Positions 7,405 through 16,284 of a stretch of DNA of 36,276 nucleotides are shown in pieces. A program made the translations under genes and the position numbers. Location of the stretch: assembly GCA_045612305.1 (NCBI GenBank), contig JAZKYU010000030.1, positions 1-36,276 of the forward strand, written 5' to 3'. The stretch is from HGM04593 sp045612305 (GTDB lineage: Bacteria > Bacteroidota > Bacteroidia > Bacteroidales > Bacteroidaceae). Under the pieces are notes generated by a model, which saw nothing but the letters and a program-made list of their open reading frames with translations, did no database searches and had not been told where the DNA came from. How positions within the stretch are numbered: the stretch's first letter is position 1; every line of letters begins with the position of its first letter.

Positions 7405-9318
7405 ATGAAATTACCAAAATTCCGCATAATAAAAAAACTTGATTGGTTTATTATAAAGAGCTTCACTCAATTATTGTTGGGTACGTTCTTTATATGCCTT
7501 TTTATTTTCATTATGCAGATGCTATGGCAGTCGGTTGACGAATTTGTGGGTAAAGGACTCGACTTTACCGTAATTGCCAAATTCTTCACACTATGTTCTG
7601 TAGCTTTGGTGAGCGAGGCTCTCCCTCTGGCTATTTTGCTGGCATCGCTCATGACATTTGGAAATTTTGGTGAGCGTCTGGAGTTGCTTGCTATGAAAGC
7701 TGCCGGCATACCCTTGATACGTATTATGATGCCTATTGTGGTATTCTGTATCTTTATGGGAGGTATCTCTTTCTATTTCCAAAATGTGGTTGCCCCTTAT
7801 GCTCATATGAAGCTGTACTCTATTTTGTACTCCATAAAGCAAACATCGCCTGAGGTTGAAATTCCCGAAGGTGTTTTCTATGACCAAATTAAGGGCTACA
7901 ACCTTTTTGTTGAGAAAAAGAACAAAGAAACAGGTGTGCTTTACAAGGTTATGATATACGATATGTCTTCGGGTTTCGAGAATGCCAACATACTTGTTGC
8001 CGATTCGGGCAAGCTCGAAAGCACCCCCGACGATCAATATTTAATGATACAATTATATTCGGGAGAGCAGTTTTCTAACATCACCGACCAAAATATAAAC
8101 AAAAGAAACGTTCCCTACCGCAGAGAAACTTTTCGCAAGAAGGTTGTTTTAATACCAACCGAGGGTAAGTTCGAGATGAAAGACGACAAAAGTTTTAAAT
8201 CGAATGCGAAGAGCCAAAATATGAACGAGCTTAAAAACTCTATAGCTTCCTACACACTATACAACGACAGTATAGGACACAACAACTGGAAGTCGGCTAT
8301 GAAGAGTGTTTTTAACGTAAGAACAACATATACCGAGGAAGATTCTACATACATGAGCCGCGAGGGCTCTTACTCGACCAACACCGACAGTATCTACAAC
8401 ACAGCTACAAACCTAGACAAAACAAATTGGAAAAAATCTCAACTCAAAAAAATAAAACAACTAAAGAGTGAGTACCAAGTAAAATACAACACTATGCGAC
8501 AGCTGGATAAACAGCTCAACAAGTGTAAAATAAACTGGTGGGAAAAAATAACCCTCTCACTTGCTTGTATTATATTCTTCTTCATCGGTGCACCCCTGGG
8601 AGCTATTGTGAGAAAAGGTGGTTTAGGTTACCCTGTGCTCATATCGGTTGCAATATTCATTTTGTATTACCTACTAAACACATCGGCCTCTAAACTAGCA
8701 CGCGAGGGTGAGTGGAATACCTTTATGGGTAGCTGGCTAAGCACATTTGTACTTGCTCCGCTTGGAATTTTGTTCACTTATCAGTCGAACAAAGACTCGG
8801 CTATATTCAATATGGATGCTTATAAAGAGTTTTTCAGAGCTCTATTCTGCATAAGAGAGAAAAGAAATATAACACTCAAAGAGGTGGTTATAGATGACCC
8901 TGATTATTCTGCCGGCAACAATAAACTAAAGAATATTATAGACACTTGCTACGAGTTTAAAGCAAAAAAAGACTTGAATAAGTTACCTTCGGTGAAAGAA
9001 ATATTCTTTAACGAAGCCGACGAAACTATATATAAACTAAACGATACACTCGAGGAACTTGTAGGCGAGTTTGGCAACAGCCGTAATAAAAAGGTTATTC
9101 TGAAAATAAACCAGTACCCGGTATTGTCGGTAGAGACTATAACATCACCCTTCAAACAAAAGTGGCTGAATATTTTATCGCTTGTAATTGTTCCCGTGGG
9201 AATTTTAATATACTGCAGAGCTGTCAAGTTCCGTTTGCGCTTGAACAAAGACCTTTGCAAGGTTGAAGAAAATTCAAAAGAGATAGTAGAGATTTTAACT
9301 AAAGATAAACTTATATAA
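7405..9318 (+). CDS. LptF/LptG-family lipopolysaccharide export permease (YjgP/YjgQ)
   Basis: LptF and LptG are the membrane subunits of the ABC exporter that pulls lipopolysaccharide out of the inner membrane. The protein has 637 residues against about 360 in Escherichia coli. Helices near residues 15-40, 55-80 and 100-125 form the first membrane block, followed by a long periplasmic jellyroll-like region (about 130-390). A second membrane block lies around 385-475 (SLACIIFFFIGAPLGAIVRKGG is the family signature). A C-terminal extension of about 160 residues then follows, with one further hydrophobic segment near 590-607. Bacteroidetes often encode such long forms. I cannot say whether it acts as LptF, LptG or both. 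ribBA starts 10 bases after its stop. Confidence 0.85.
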   Translation: MKLPKFRIIKKLDWFIIKSFTQLLLGTFFICLFIFIMQMLWQSVDEFVGKGLDFTVIAKFFTLCSVALVSEALPLAILLASLMTFGNFGERLELLAMKAAGIPLIRIMMPIVVFCIFMGGISFYFQNVVAPYAHMKLYSILYSIKQTSPEVEIPEGVFYDQIKGYNLFVEKKNKETGVLYKVMIYDMSSGFENANILVADSGKLESTPDDQYLMIQLYSGEQFSNITDQNINKRNVPYRRETFRKKVVLIPTEGKFEMKDDKSFKSNAKSQNMNELKNSIASYTLYNDSIGHNNWKSAMKSVFNVRTTYTEEDSTYMSREGSYSTNTDSIYNTATNLDKTNWKKSQLKKIKQLKSEYQVKYNTMRQLDKQLNKCKINWWEKITLSLACIIFFFIGAPLGAIVRKGGLGYPVLISVAIFILYYLLNTSASKLAREGEWNTFMGSWLSTFVLAPLGILFTYQSNKDSAIFNMDAYKEFFRALFCIREKRNITLKEVVIDDPDYSAGNNKLKNIIDTCYEFKAKKDLNKLPSVKEIFFNEADETIYKLNDTLEELVGEFGNSRNKKVILKINQYPVLSVETITSPFKQKWLNILSLVIVPVGILIYCRAVKFRLRLNKDLCKVEENSKEIVEILTKDKLI

Positions 9319-9328
9319 GACACACTAT

Positions 9329-10546
9329 ATGGAAAAATTTAAACTGAGTTCTATCGAGGATGCTATAAGAGATTTTAAAGAGGGAAAATTTCTTATAGTG
9401 GTTGATGATGAAGACAGAGAGAACGAAGGCGATTTTATTATAGCAGCCGAAAAAATAACCCCCGAAGCTGTAAACTTTATGCTCAAGAACGGGCGTGGTG
9501 TTTTATGTGCACCCATAACTATGGCACGCTGCAAAGAGCTTCAGCTAGACCCGCAGGTAAACACCAACACAAGCCTTTTGGGCACACCCTTCACCGTAAC
9601 CATCGATAAAATAGAGGGTTGCTCCACAGGTGTGTCTACAAGCGACAGAGCTGCAACAATAAAAGCTCTTGCCGACCCCCAGAGCACAGCCGAAACATTT
9701 GCACGCCCCGGACACATAAACCCCCTCTATGCACAAGACAACGGTGTTTTGCGTCGTGCAGGCCACACCGAGGCTAGTATAGACCTTGCACGCCTTGCAG
9801 GCCTCTACCCTGCTGCAGCCCTCATAGAGATTATGAACGAGGACGGCACTATGGCACGTATGCCCCAGCTTGTGGAGATTGCAAAAGAACACAACCTTAA
9901 AATAATATCAATAAGCGACCTCATACAGTACCGTCTTAAACAAGAGTCACTTGTCGAGAGAGGCGAAGAGGTTGATATGCCCACAGAGCACGGGAACTTC
10001 CGTTTAATTCCCTTTAAACAAAAGTCTAACGGCTTGGAGCACGTAGCACTTATAAAGGGTGAATGGGAAGAAGACGAGCCTATACTTGTGCGAGTACACT
10101 CGTCGTGCATCACAGGAGATATATTCGGCTCTAAACGATGCGACTGCGGCTCACAGCTACACAAGGCTATGGAGCTTGTCGAAAAGGCTGGTAAAGGTGT
10201 TATTGTGTACCTTAACCAAGAAGGTCGCGGCATAGGTCTTATGAATAAAATGAAGGCCTATAAGTTGCAAGAAGAGGGTATGGACACTGTAGATGCCAAC
10301 TTGTGTCTTGGTTTCAAAGCCGATGAAAGAGATTATGGTGTTGGTGCCGAAATTTTGAGAAAAATAGGCGTACACAAAATGCGTTTAATGACAAATAACC
10401 CTATTAAGCGTATAGGTCTCGAGAGTTACGGCCTCGAAGTTGTAGAAAACGTAAGCATAGAGATAGAGCCCAACAATTATAACTCGCGCTACCTACACAC
10501 AAAAGCCGAGCGTATGGGACACACATTACATTTTGAAAAAAAATAG
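9329..10546 (+). CDS. ribBA: Bifunctional riboflavin enzyme: DHBP synthase and GTP cyclohydrolase II
   Basis: The enzyme makes both early precursors of riboflavin: 3,4-dihydroxy-2-butanone 4-phosphate from ribulose 5-phosphate, and the pyrimidine from GTP. Residues 1 to about 205 are the RibB domain, with the acidic loop DDEDRENEGD (26-35), C60 and GHTEAS (145-150). Residues of about 206-405 are the RibA domain, with zinc ligands C260, C271 and C273 in CITGDIFGSKRCDCG and the LNQEGRGIGL loop (295-304). All key residues seem intact, so both activities are expected. It sits 10 bases after the permease gene and 12 bases before the aminotransferase gene, in a probable operon. No FMN riboswitch is visible upstream. 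Confidence 0.96.
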   Translation: MEKFKLSSIEDAIRDFKEGKFLIVVDDEDRENEGDFIIAAEKITPEAVNFMLKNGRGVLCAPITMARCKELQLDPQVNTNTSLLGTPFTVTIDKIEGCSTGVSTSDRAATIKALADPQSTAETFARPGHINPLYAQDNGVLRRAGHTEASIDLARLAGLYPAAALIEIMNEDGTMARMPQLVEIAKEHNLKIISISDLIQYRLKQESLVERGEEVDMPTEHGNFRLIPFKQKSNGLEHVALIKGEWEEDEPILVRVHSSCITGDIFGSKRCDCGSQLHKAMELVEKAGKGVIVYLNQEGRGIGLMNKMKAYKLQEEGMDTVDANLCLGFKADERDYGVGAEILRKIGVHKMRLMTNNPIKRIGLESYGLEVVENVSIEIEPNNYNSRYLHTKAERMGHTLHFEKK

Positions 10547-10558
10547 AAGAAAAACAAT

Positions 10559-11752
10559 ATGAATAAATTATCAAACCGTGTCAATAGACTAGCTCCATCG
10601 GCTACATTGGCAATGTCACAAAAAAGTCAAGAACTTAAAGCACAAGGTGTAGATGTTATAAATATGAGTGTGGGAGAGCCCGACTTTAACACACCCGACG
10701 CTATAAAAGAAGTTGCAAAAAAAGCTATAGACGACAACTGGTCGCGCTACTCACCCGTGCCCGGCTACCCTGCATTGCGCAAAGCTATTGTAGAGAAGCT
10801 TAAAAAGGAGAATGGGCTCGAATTTACCGAAGCACAGATATCTGTATCGAACGGTGCAAAACAAGCTGTCTGCAACGCTATTATGGCGCTTGTAAACGAA
10901 GGCGACGAGGTTATTATACCCGCACCTTACTGGGTGAGCTACCCCGATATGGTGAAGATGGCCGACGGAACACCCGTTATTGTGGGCGCAGGTATAGAGC
11001 AGAATTTTAAAATTACAGGTGCACAGCTCGAGGCTGCGATAACACCTAAAACCAAAATGCTCATACTTTGCTCTCCTTCAAACCCCACAGGATCGGTATA
11101 CACAAAAGAGGAGCTCAAGGAACTTGCCGACGTGCTTGCAAAATATCCCGAAGTATTTATTGTAGCCGACGAAATTTACGAGCATATTAACTATATAGGC
11201 AAACACGAGAGTATTGCTCAATTTGACGAAATACGCGACAGAGTAATTATTATAAACGGTGTTTCAAAAGCCTACGCTATGACAGGCTGGAGAATAGGTT
11301 TCCTTGCAGCAGCCGACTGGATTGTTAAGGGTTGCAACAAACTCCAAGGACAGTACACAAGCGGCCCCTGCTCTGTGTCGCAGATAGCATCGATAGAGGC
11401 TTATAACGGCTCACAAGAGCCTGTTGAGGAGATGCGTAAAGCCTTCCAGCGTCGTCGCGACCTCATAGTGAAACTTGCAAAAGAGATACCCGGTCTCGAG
11501 GTTAACACACCCGAGGGTGCTTTCTACCTTTTCCCTAAATGTAGCTCTTTCTACGGCAAAAGCTATGGCGACACAGTTATAAACAACTCTGACGACCTTG
11601 CTATGTACCTGCTTACCGAAGCACACGTTGCAGCTGTGGGAGGTGAGTCTTTCGGCGCTCCTGAATGTTTCAGAATGAGCTATGCTACAAGCGACGAGAA
11701 CATTATAGAGGCTATGAGAAGAATTAAAGAGGCTCTTGCAAAGCTAAAGTAA
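10559..11752 (+). CDS. aspC: Class I aspartate (aromatic) aminotransferase, PLP-dependent
   Basis: A 397-residue fold-type I aminotransferase of the AspB subgroup, which moves the amino group between aspartate and 2-oxoglutarate and may also use aromatic amino acids. Visible elements are VSVGEPDFNTP-type substrate-binding sequence near 37-46, N175 in SPSNPTG, D204 in ADEIYEH, and the PLP lysine K237 in NGVSKAYAMTGWRIGF. The C-terminal arginine that binds the substrate carboxylate lies in FRMSYA. It is the last gene of the permease-ribBA-aminotransferase unit and is followed by a strong terminator. The symbol is given for the family; the substrate range is not settled by sequence. Confidence 0.88.
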   Translation: MNKLSNRVNRLAPSATLAMSQKSQELKAQGVDVINMSVGEPDFNTPDAIKEVAKKAIDDNWSRYSPVPGYPALRKAIVEKLKKENGLEFTEAQISVSNGAKQAVCNAIMALVNEGDEVIIPAPYWVSYPDMVKMADGTPVIVGAGIEQNFKITGAQLEAAITPKTKMLILCSPSNPTGSVYTKEELKELADVLAKYPEVFIVADEIYEHINYIGKHESIAQFDEIRDRVIIINGVSKAYAMTGWRIGFLAAADWIVKGCNKLQGQYTSGPCSVSQIASIEAYNGSQEPVEEMRKAFQRRRDLIVKLAKEIPGLEVNTPEGAFYLFPKCSSFYGKSYGDTVINNSDDLAMYLLTEAHVAAVGGESFGAPECFRMSYATSDENIIEAMRRIKEALAKLK

Positions 11753-11778
11753 AAAGATAGTTCTCTTATTCCATACAT

Positions 11779-11820
11779 AAAAAGGTTAGCACAGTACACA
11801 TTTACTGTCTAACCTTTTTT
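11779..11820 (+). terminator. Strong rho-independent terminator after the aminotransferase gene
   Basis: AAAAAGGTTAG (11779-11789) pairs with CTAACCTTTTT, and an inner ACAGTA/TACTGT stem encloses a CACATT loop. The 3' side runs into a long T-tract. It separates the operon from the AT-rich region that follows. Confidence 0.85.
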
Positions 11821-11898
11821 TATTTTATACACCTTATGTAAATAATTCACCACCCTACAGAGTATATATTTTTAATTGTTTAAAACTATGCTTATAAT

Positions 11899-11964
11899 TG
11901 TTAATATCTTGTTGAAAAAGGTTTGATAACTATGTAGAAAAAAGTGTCAAATTCTCTTTGAAAA
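11899..11964 (+). repeat. Left array: six phased DnaA-box-like 9-mers
   Basis: Elements at 11899 (TGTTAATAT), 11910 (TGTTGAAAA), 11921 (GTTTGATAA), 11933 (TGTAGAAAA), 11945 (TGTCAAATT) and 11956 (CTTTGAAAA) start 11, 11, 12, 12 and 11 bases apart. Their reverse complements approach TTWTCAACA, a relaxed form of the DnaA box. The phasing places them on about the same face of the helix. Confidence 0.5.
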
Positions 11965-12033
11965 AAGAACTTCTTTATTAAGCCAGAAAGTAGATTTAAA
12001 AGCCAAATTATTTTGCCACTTTTTTACTTCTTT

Positions 12034-12064
12034 TTTTCAATGAATTATTAACAGGTTATTAACA
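12034..12064 (-). repeat. Right array: three phased DnaA-box-like 9-mers, inverted to the left array
   Basis: TTTTCAATG (12034), TTATTAACA (12045) and TTATTAACA (12056) start exactly 11 bases apart. Relative to the left array they are in the opposite orientation, 69 bases away. Confidence 0.5.
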
Positions 12065-12333
12065 AAAGAAACCATAATAAACACACCTAAATATAAAACT
12101 TATTATACCTTTTATATATAGATAAATTATTATATATCAATATTATAATAGTAGGTATAAAGAGGGTTTATAAGCAGAATATGACGAAATAACTATTTTT
12201 AAACAAAGATATCCACTCAATTAACCGGCTTTATTATTGTTATTGATTTATTTTATTTTTTAAAAAAGGAATTAAATATAATAATAACTGTTGAAAGCTG
12301 GGGAAGCAAAATATATATACAAAATAAAATAGA

Positions 12334-12366
12334 GTATATAGGTGTTTTATAGTTCACACTATATAC
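12334..12366 (-). terminator. Possible hairpin downstream of the PorZ-like gene
   Basis: GTATATAG(G)TG and CACTATATAC can pair around a 12-base loop, 28 bases beyond the stop of the leftward PorZ-like gene. The stem is AT-rich and weak. Confidence 0.3.
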
Positions 12367-12393
12367 CCTATTTACTTTATAGGTGTTTATTCT

Positions 12394-14694
12394 TTATCTT
12401 ACTACAAGAATTTTTGTAGCGAGGCTCTCGTCGCCTTTTTCGTCGTACATCAATACATAGTAAACTCCACTCGAAACTTTTTCACCCGATGCGTTTCTTC
12501 CGTTCCAAGTAAACTTGCCTCCCACAGAATGTCCTTCTGTGATTAAATATCCGGCTGCGTCGACGATTTTAATCTCACAATCGTGTGTCAGCCCTGTTAT
12601 AGAAATTAAACCGTTGTACGAGGGTTTTACAGGGTTTGGGTAGGCATATACAGTATTACTGCTGAGCTCGGGCATAGCCTCTGTTGCATCGCTCGTGTAA
12701 CTAACGATACCGGCCGATGTTCCTATGAAAACTTCTCCGCTTTTGTGGTTTACAGCTATGCTTTTTATATCGTTAGACAGCAGGGGTGAGTTATCTTTTG
12801 TAAAGTGATGTATAGTTTCGAGACCGTCGGCACTTATGAGGTATACTCCATTGTTTGTACCAACCCACTTTCTGTTTGCACCATCAACTTCAATAACAGA
12901 AACTTGTGCTCCGCTGAAGAGGTAGTCGGCAAGGCCGCTACCATCGTTGCGTGGAACTTTTATCTGTGTGAAAGTTCCGTCTCTAAAGAATTTTTCGGCT
13001 TCGTTTATAACAAACAGACCTTTATTTGTACCTATCCAAATTTTTCCTTCTCTATCCTCCTTAATGCAATATACAATATCGATAACGTAGTTTATAGCAT
13101 CCTGGTTAGTGAAGTTGTTTGTTACAATCTTTGTTACGTCGTCTTCTATATCGAGCGGTGTGTTGTTTATCTTTGCACAAAAAACTCCTGGTATAGCTTG
13201 GTACGATGTGAGCCACAACCATCCTCTTGAATCGAAGAGTATATCTACAACTGTGGGAAATTCTGCAATATCTTCATACTCCAAGCTAACCCAACTACCA
13301 TCTTCTTTCTTCAGTACTTTTAAAATACTTTTAGCATGGTCGTTTACCACCCATAAATTACCATCTTTGTCAAACTTTACTCTGGGTATTCGGGTGTAGT
13401 CGAGAGAGTTGGGTACAGGGCTCTCTATGGGGCTGTTTTTTTGGTTGTAGTGTGCCACAAACTCCCCATTGCGAAACTCGTACAATCCCTGGCCAAATGA
13501 GCTTGCAAAGTAGTGCCCAGGCTCCGTAGGGTCTTCATCTATAGAGCACATATTCACATACCTCATATTATTTGTAGCGGCTTTTACTTCCTCTTCGGGG
13601 AAGTTGGTCCATTTATCATCGTTGTAATTATACTCCATCAACGTTCCCGGGTTGAGTGTTTTGTCGAAGTAGTTTAATGTTCCACCAGCTACCAATAATT
13701 TATTATCGTTTACAAAGTGCATATATTCGCAAAGGTTGCGTATGGGGCTGTTTGGGGCGATGAAGTTTTCCCCGTCTACAATCTCATCTTCGATAATTTT
13801 ACTCTCTACAAACCCTTTTTCTCCTTTACAACTCCACAGAGTATTACCATCGATAAAGATATATTTGCTTGCTTCATCTGTTTTGTATGTTTTGTGGCTT
13901 GTTACACTGTTTATTATAGATAGTTTATTGTTCCAAGCAACATAGAGTGTGTTGTTCTTGCTGTAAGAGTATTTGAAAGCTGTGGTGTTTGCTATAAAAG
14001 TTGTTTCAATATCTCCGTTTTCTGTTATTGTACAAACTCCTTTTTTGTCTATAACAGCTACAAGTTTATCCCCTACCTCGTTTATAGAATATGTTTTACT
14101 GTTGTTTATCTTTTTCCAGTTAGCAGGGTCGAGCAGGTTGTCTTCTTTTGCACCTTTGTATATACCTCCCTCTGTTCCCACATAGATGTTTTTATCGGAA
14201 ACATATGAGCAAAGGTTTTTTTCTTTTATACTGTATGTGTTTTCGAACTCTAGTTTTTCCAAGTCAAGCAACACTATACCGAAGTTTGTGTTCAAGTATG
14301 CCGTTTTGTTGTAAACATTTATGCTGTTTATAGTTTTATCGGCCATAACCTTATTCTTGAAGTCCGATATATTGTATACATAACCGTCGGTATACAGAAT
14401 ATCTATGTTGGCGTTTCTGTACACTATAACCAGAGCATTTATCTCTTTGCTGTATACTATATGGGTTATATCTATATCGCTGAGCGTGTTTAAATTATCG
14501 TATGTATAGATTGAGTTATCTTTTTTGTCATACACAAATAATGAGCCCGATGCGAGCACATATATTTCATCTCCAACAACTTCGCAAGAGGTTACATCGT
14601 GGTATGAAAGGTGTATTCTCCAGTCTCCATCCTCGGCTTTAACCCCTATTGAAAAAAGTGAAAAAAGTATTGCTACAAAAAAAATCTTAATCAT
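12394..14694 (-). CDS. porZ: PorZ-like type IX secretion protein (two beta-propellers plus C-terminal sorting domain)
   Basis: A 766-residue exported protein. Residues 1-20 form a signal peptide ending in VKA. The body is built of repeated beta-propeller blades of the two-component regulator propeller type; examples are GKIWIGTNKGLFVIN and NRKWVGTNNGVYLIS. The last 80-90 residues match the type IX C-terminal domain: VYAYPNPVKPSYNG starts it and GVYYVLMYDEKG lies near the end. In Porphyromonas gingivalis, PorZ is part of the surface complex that attaches anionic lipopolysaccharide to cargo. The layout of propellers plus CTD, and the adjacency to rdgB, fit PorZ. Its ATG overlaps the rdgB stop (ATGA), which suggests translational coupling. 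A generic propeller protein with a CTD is the alternative. Confidence 0.82.
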   Translation of the reverse strand: MIKIFFVAILFSLFSIGVKAEDGDWRIHLSYHDVTSCEVVGDEIYVLASGSLFVYDKKDNSIYTYDNLNTLSDIDITHIVYSKEINALVIVYRNANIDILYTDGYVYNISDFKNKVMADKTINSINVYNKTAYLNTNFGIVLLDLEKLEFENTYSIKEKNLCSYVSDKNIYVGTEGGIYKGAKEDNLLDPANWKKINNSKTYSINEVGDKLVAVIDKKGVCTITENGDIETTFIANTTAFKYSYSKNNTLYVAWNNKLSIINSVTSHKTYKTDEASKYIFIDGNTLWSCKGEKGFVESKIIEDEIVDGENFIAPNSPIRNLCEYMHFVNDNKLLVAGGTLNYFDKTLNPGTLMEYNYNDDKWTNFPEEEVKAATNNMRYVNMCSIDEDPTEPGHYFASSFGQGLYEFRNGEFVAHYNQKNSPIESPVPNSLDYTRIPRVKFDKDGNLWVVNDHAKSILKVLKKEDGSWVSLEYEDIAEFPTVVDILFDSRGWLWLTSYQAIPGVFCAKINNTPLDIEDDVTKIVTNNFTNQDAINYVIDIVYCIKEDREGKIWIGTNKGLFVINEAEKFFRDGTFTQIKVPRNDGSGLADYLFSGAQVSVIEVDGANRKWVGTNNGVYLISADGLETIHHFTKDNSPLLSNDIKSIAVNHKSGEVFIGTSAGIVSYTSDATEAMPELSSNTVYAYPNPVKPSYNGLISITGLTHDCEIKIVDAAGYLITEGHSVGGKFTWNGRNASGEKVSSGVYYVLMYDEKGDESLATKILVVR

Positions 14695-15269
14695 AATTGC
14701 TCTTTAATATAGTTGCTTAACTTTTCTGTTGCTCTAAATCTATGGCTGATGGAATTCTTAGCCTCGCTACCCATCTGTGCAAAGCTTGTTTCGTAGCCTT
14801 CGGGTATAAATATGGGGTCGTAACCAAAACCGGCTTCTCCCATCTTTTTATCACTTATACTGCCTTTTACAACTCCATCGAAAAGTTTTTCGTTCCCCTT
14901 TATTATTAAAGCGATAACTGTGCGAAACTGTGCCTTTCTATTGTTTTCCTGTGTTAAATTTTCCAATAATTTTTTCATATTGGCTTGTGAGTCGCACTCC
15001 TCGCCTGCGTATCGAGCCGAATATACACCGGGTGCTCCACCTAGAGCTTCAACCTCGAGACCTGTATCGTCGGCAAAACAATCGCACCCATATTTTTCAT
15101 AAACCCATCGTGCTTTTATGAGGGCGTTTTCTTCGAGTGTGTTGCCTGTTTCGGGTATGTTGTCGTAACAATTTATGTCGTTAAGTGACAAAACCTCAAC
15201 CTTGTTACCTAAAATATCCCTTACCTCTTGTAGTTTGTGTTTGTTATTTGTTGCAAATACAATTTTCAT
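14691..15269 (-). CDS. rdgB: XTP/dITP diphosphatase (house-cleaning NTPase, RdgB/HAM1)
   Basis: The enzyme hydrolyses deaminated purine nucleotides (XTP, ITP, dITP) to monophosphates and so keeps them out of DNA and RNA. The 192-residue protein has the N-terminal substrate motif FATNNKHKLQEV, the metal-binding FADDTGLEVEALGGAPGVYSARYAG region, and the C-terminal GFGYDPIFIPEG and SHRFRA segments. Length is normal. It sits in the leuS-yitT-rdgB-porZ order; its start is 10 bases after the yitT stop and its stop overlaps the next start codon. Confidence 0.96.
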   Translation of the reverse strand: MKIVFATNNKHKLQEVRDILGNKVEVLSLNDINCYDNIPETGNTLEENALIKARWVYEKYGCDCFADDTGLEVEALGGAPGVYSARYAGEECDSQANMKKLLENLTQENNRKAQFRTVIALIIKGNEKLFDGVVKGSISDKKMGEAGFGYDPIFIPEGYETSFAQMGSEAKNSISHRFRATEKLSNYIKEQL

Positions 15270-15279
15270 AGGGTTATTT

Positions 15280-16248
15280 TTAGTTTTCAGTTTTAACTTC
15301 TTTTATTTCAATATTTTGCAAGTTTATCTTCTTTGCTTTTATCTTGTCGAATCCGTTACCATAGACACCGAGTACTTTTGACTGCGAGATAAGTGCGTTA
15401 GGGTCTATCTCTTTTACCATACTGAAGAGTTGGTTCGACTGGTTGGCGCGGGTGAGTGTTGTGATAACTTTTCCCTCTTTCTTTGAGTAGAAACCAACTG
15501 AGTCGAGCAGTGTTACACCGCGTTTTAAGTGGCGGGTAATGTAGTAACCTATCTCCTCGTACTTGCTCGAGAATATGAAGAATTGTACCATCTGTCGGTT
15601 ACTGTTCACCATATAATCTAGTGCTACATTAACCACAACAAGTGTTATGTAGCCATAGAACATTCTCGAGAGGCTCACCTCTATATTGTCCGACGGAATT
15701 ATGAAGAAACTGCTTGCAACTATAACTGTGTCGATATACAACATAGCACGGCCAAAACTCAAGTCTTTGTATTTATTTACTATGGCTGCAATTATATCTA
15801 CTCCGCCGGTGCTACCATTGTTAAGGAAACACATAGCTATGGAAATTCCTATGAATATAGAACCAACAAGGCAGGCTTCGAGCTGTTTGTCGGGGCCTAA
15901 AATAGTAAATGCGTTATAGTCGGCAAAAAGTACCTCTGTGATACTTAAAAATATTGTCATAATGAAAATTGCGTATATGGTTTTTATACAGAATTTCCAC
16001 CCCAATATTTTTATAGCTACAATTATGAGTATGGAGTTTATTGCAAAATATACATATTGCATAGATATTAAACCTCCTGTAGAGTACTGTACAATAGCTC
16101 CAACACCTGTTACTCCGCCTATAAGAAATTCATATGGGCTCATAAAGAAATTCCATATTACTGCATATAGTGCAAGACCAAGTGTAATCATTAAATAATT
16201 TTTCACTTCGGACATTATGCTTGGTCGCGGAAAATTAAATTTAGCCAT
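15280..16248 (-). CDS. YitT family membrane protein (YitT domain plus DUF2179)
   Basis: A 322-residue protein. About five hydrophobic helices in residues 20-215 form the YitT membrane domain (GGVTGVGAIVQYSTGG and NNGSTGGVDIIAAIVNKY are typical). The soluble C-terminal part (about 225-310) is a DUF2179-type, GlnB-like fold: VTLLDSVGFYSKKEGKVITTLTR, then GVYGNGFDKI. The function of the family is not established. Two starts are possible, ATG at 16248 or the ATG 11 codons later. It lies between leuS and rdgB in the same transcription unit, 36 bases after leuS. Confidence 0.85.
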   Translation of the reverse strand: MAKFNFPRPSIMSEVKNYLMITLGLALYAVIWNFFMSPYEFLIGGVTGVGAIVQYSTGGLISMQYVYFAINSILIIVAIKILGWKFCIKTIYAIFIMTIFLSITEVLFADYNAFTILGPDKQLEACLVGSIFIGISIAMCFLNNGSTGGVDIIAAIVNKYKDLSFGRAMLYIDTVIVASSFFIIPSDNIEVSLSRMFYGYITLVVVNVALDYMVNSNRQMVQFFIFSSKYEEIGYYITRHLKRGVTLLDSVGFYSKKEGKVITTLTRANQSNQLFSMVKEIDPNALISQSKVLGVYGNGFDKIKAKKINLQNIEIKEVKTEN

Positions 16249-16284
16249 AATTCTATTTTTTATGCGTTATTAACTATGCTTTTT

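Larger units (their letters stand above)
11821..12393. other. AT-rich gene-free region, candidate chromosomal replication origin (oriC)
   Basis: About 570 bases lie between the ends of two convergent genes, so no gene start explains them. Hand counts of several lines give roughly one G or C in five bases, far below the flanks. The left part (11899-12064) holds two arrays of 9-base elements resembling DnaA boxes, in opposite orientation and phased at 11-12 bases. The part from about 12065 to 12300 is the most AT-rich and could be the unwinding element. It also holds ATATCCACT (12209-12217) and TGTTGAAAG (12289-12297), each two or three bases from TTATCCACA on one strand. No open reading frame or RNA gene is recognisable. 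The call rests on pattern and on the parS site 21 kb away; no exact TTATCCACA is present. Confidence 0.5.

Noticed and set aside
9319..9328. FMN riboswitch before ribBA
   Set aside because: Only 10 bases separate it from the permease gene, leaving no room for the element, and none is seen before the operon.
11821..12393. Replication terminus with a dif site, suggested by convergent genes
   Set aside because: Gene direction fits a terminus, but the plus strand is C-rich to the left, the reverse of what a terminus gives, and parS lies nearby. I saw no convincing dif sequence. It stays as the main alternative to oriC.
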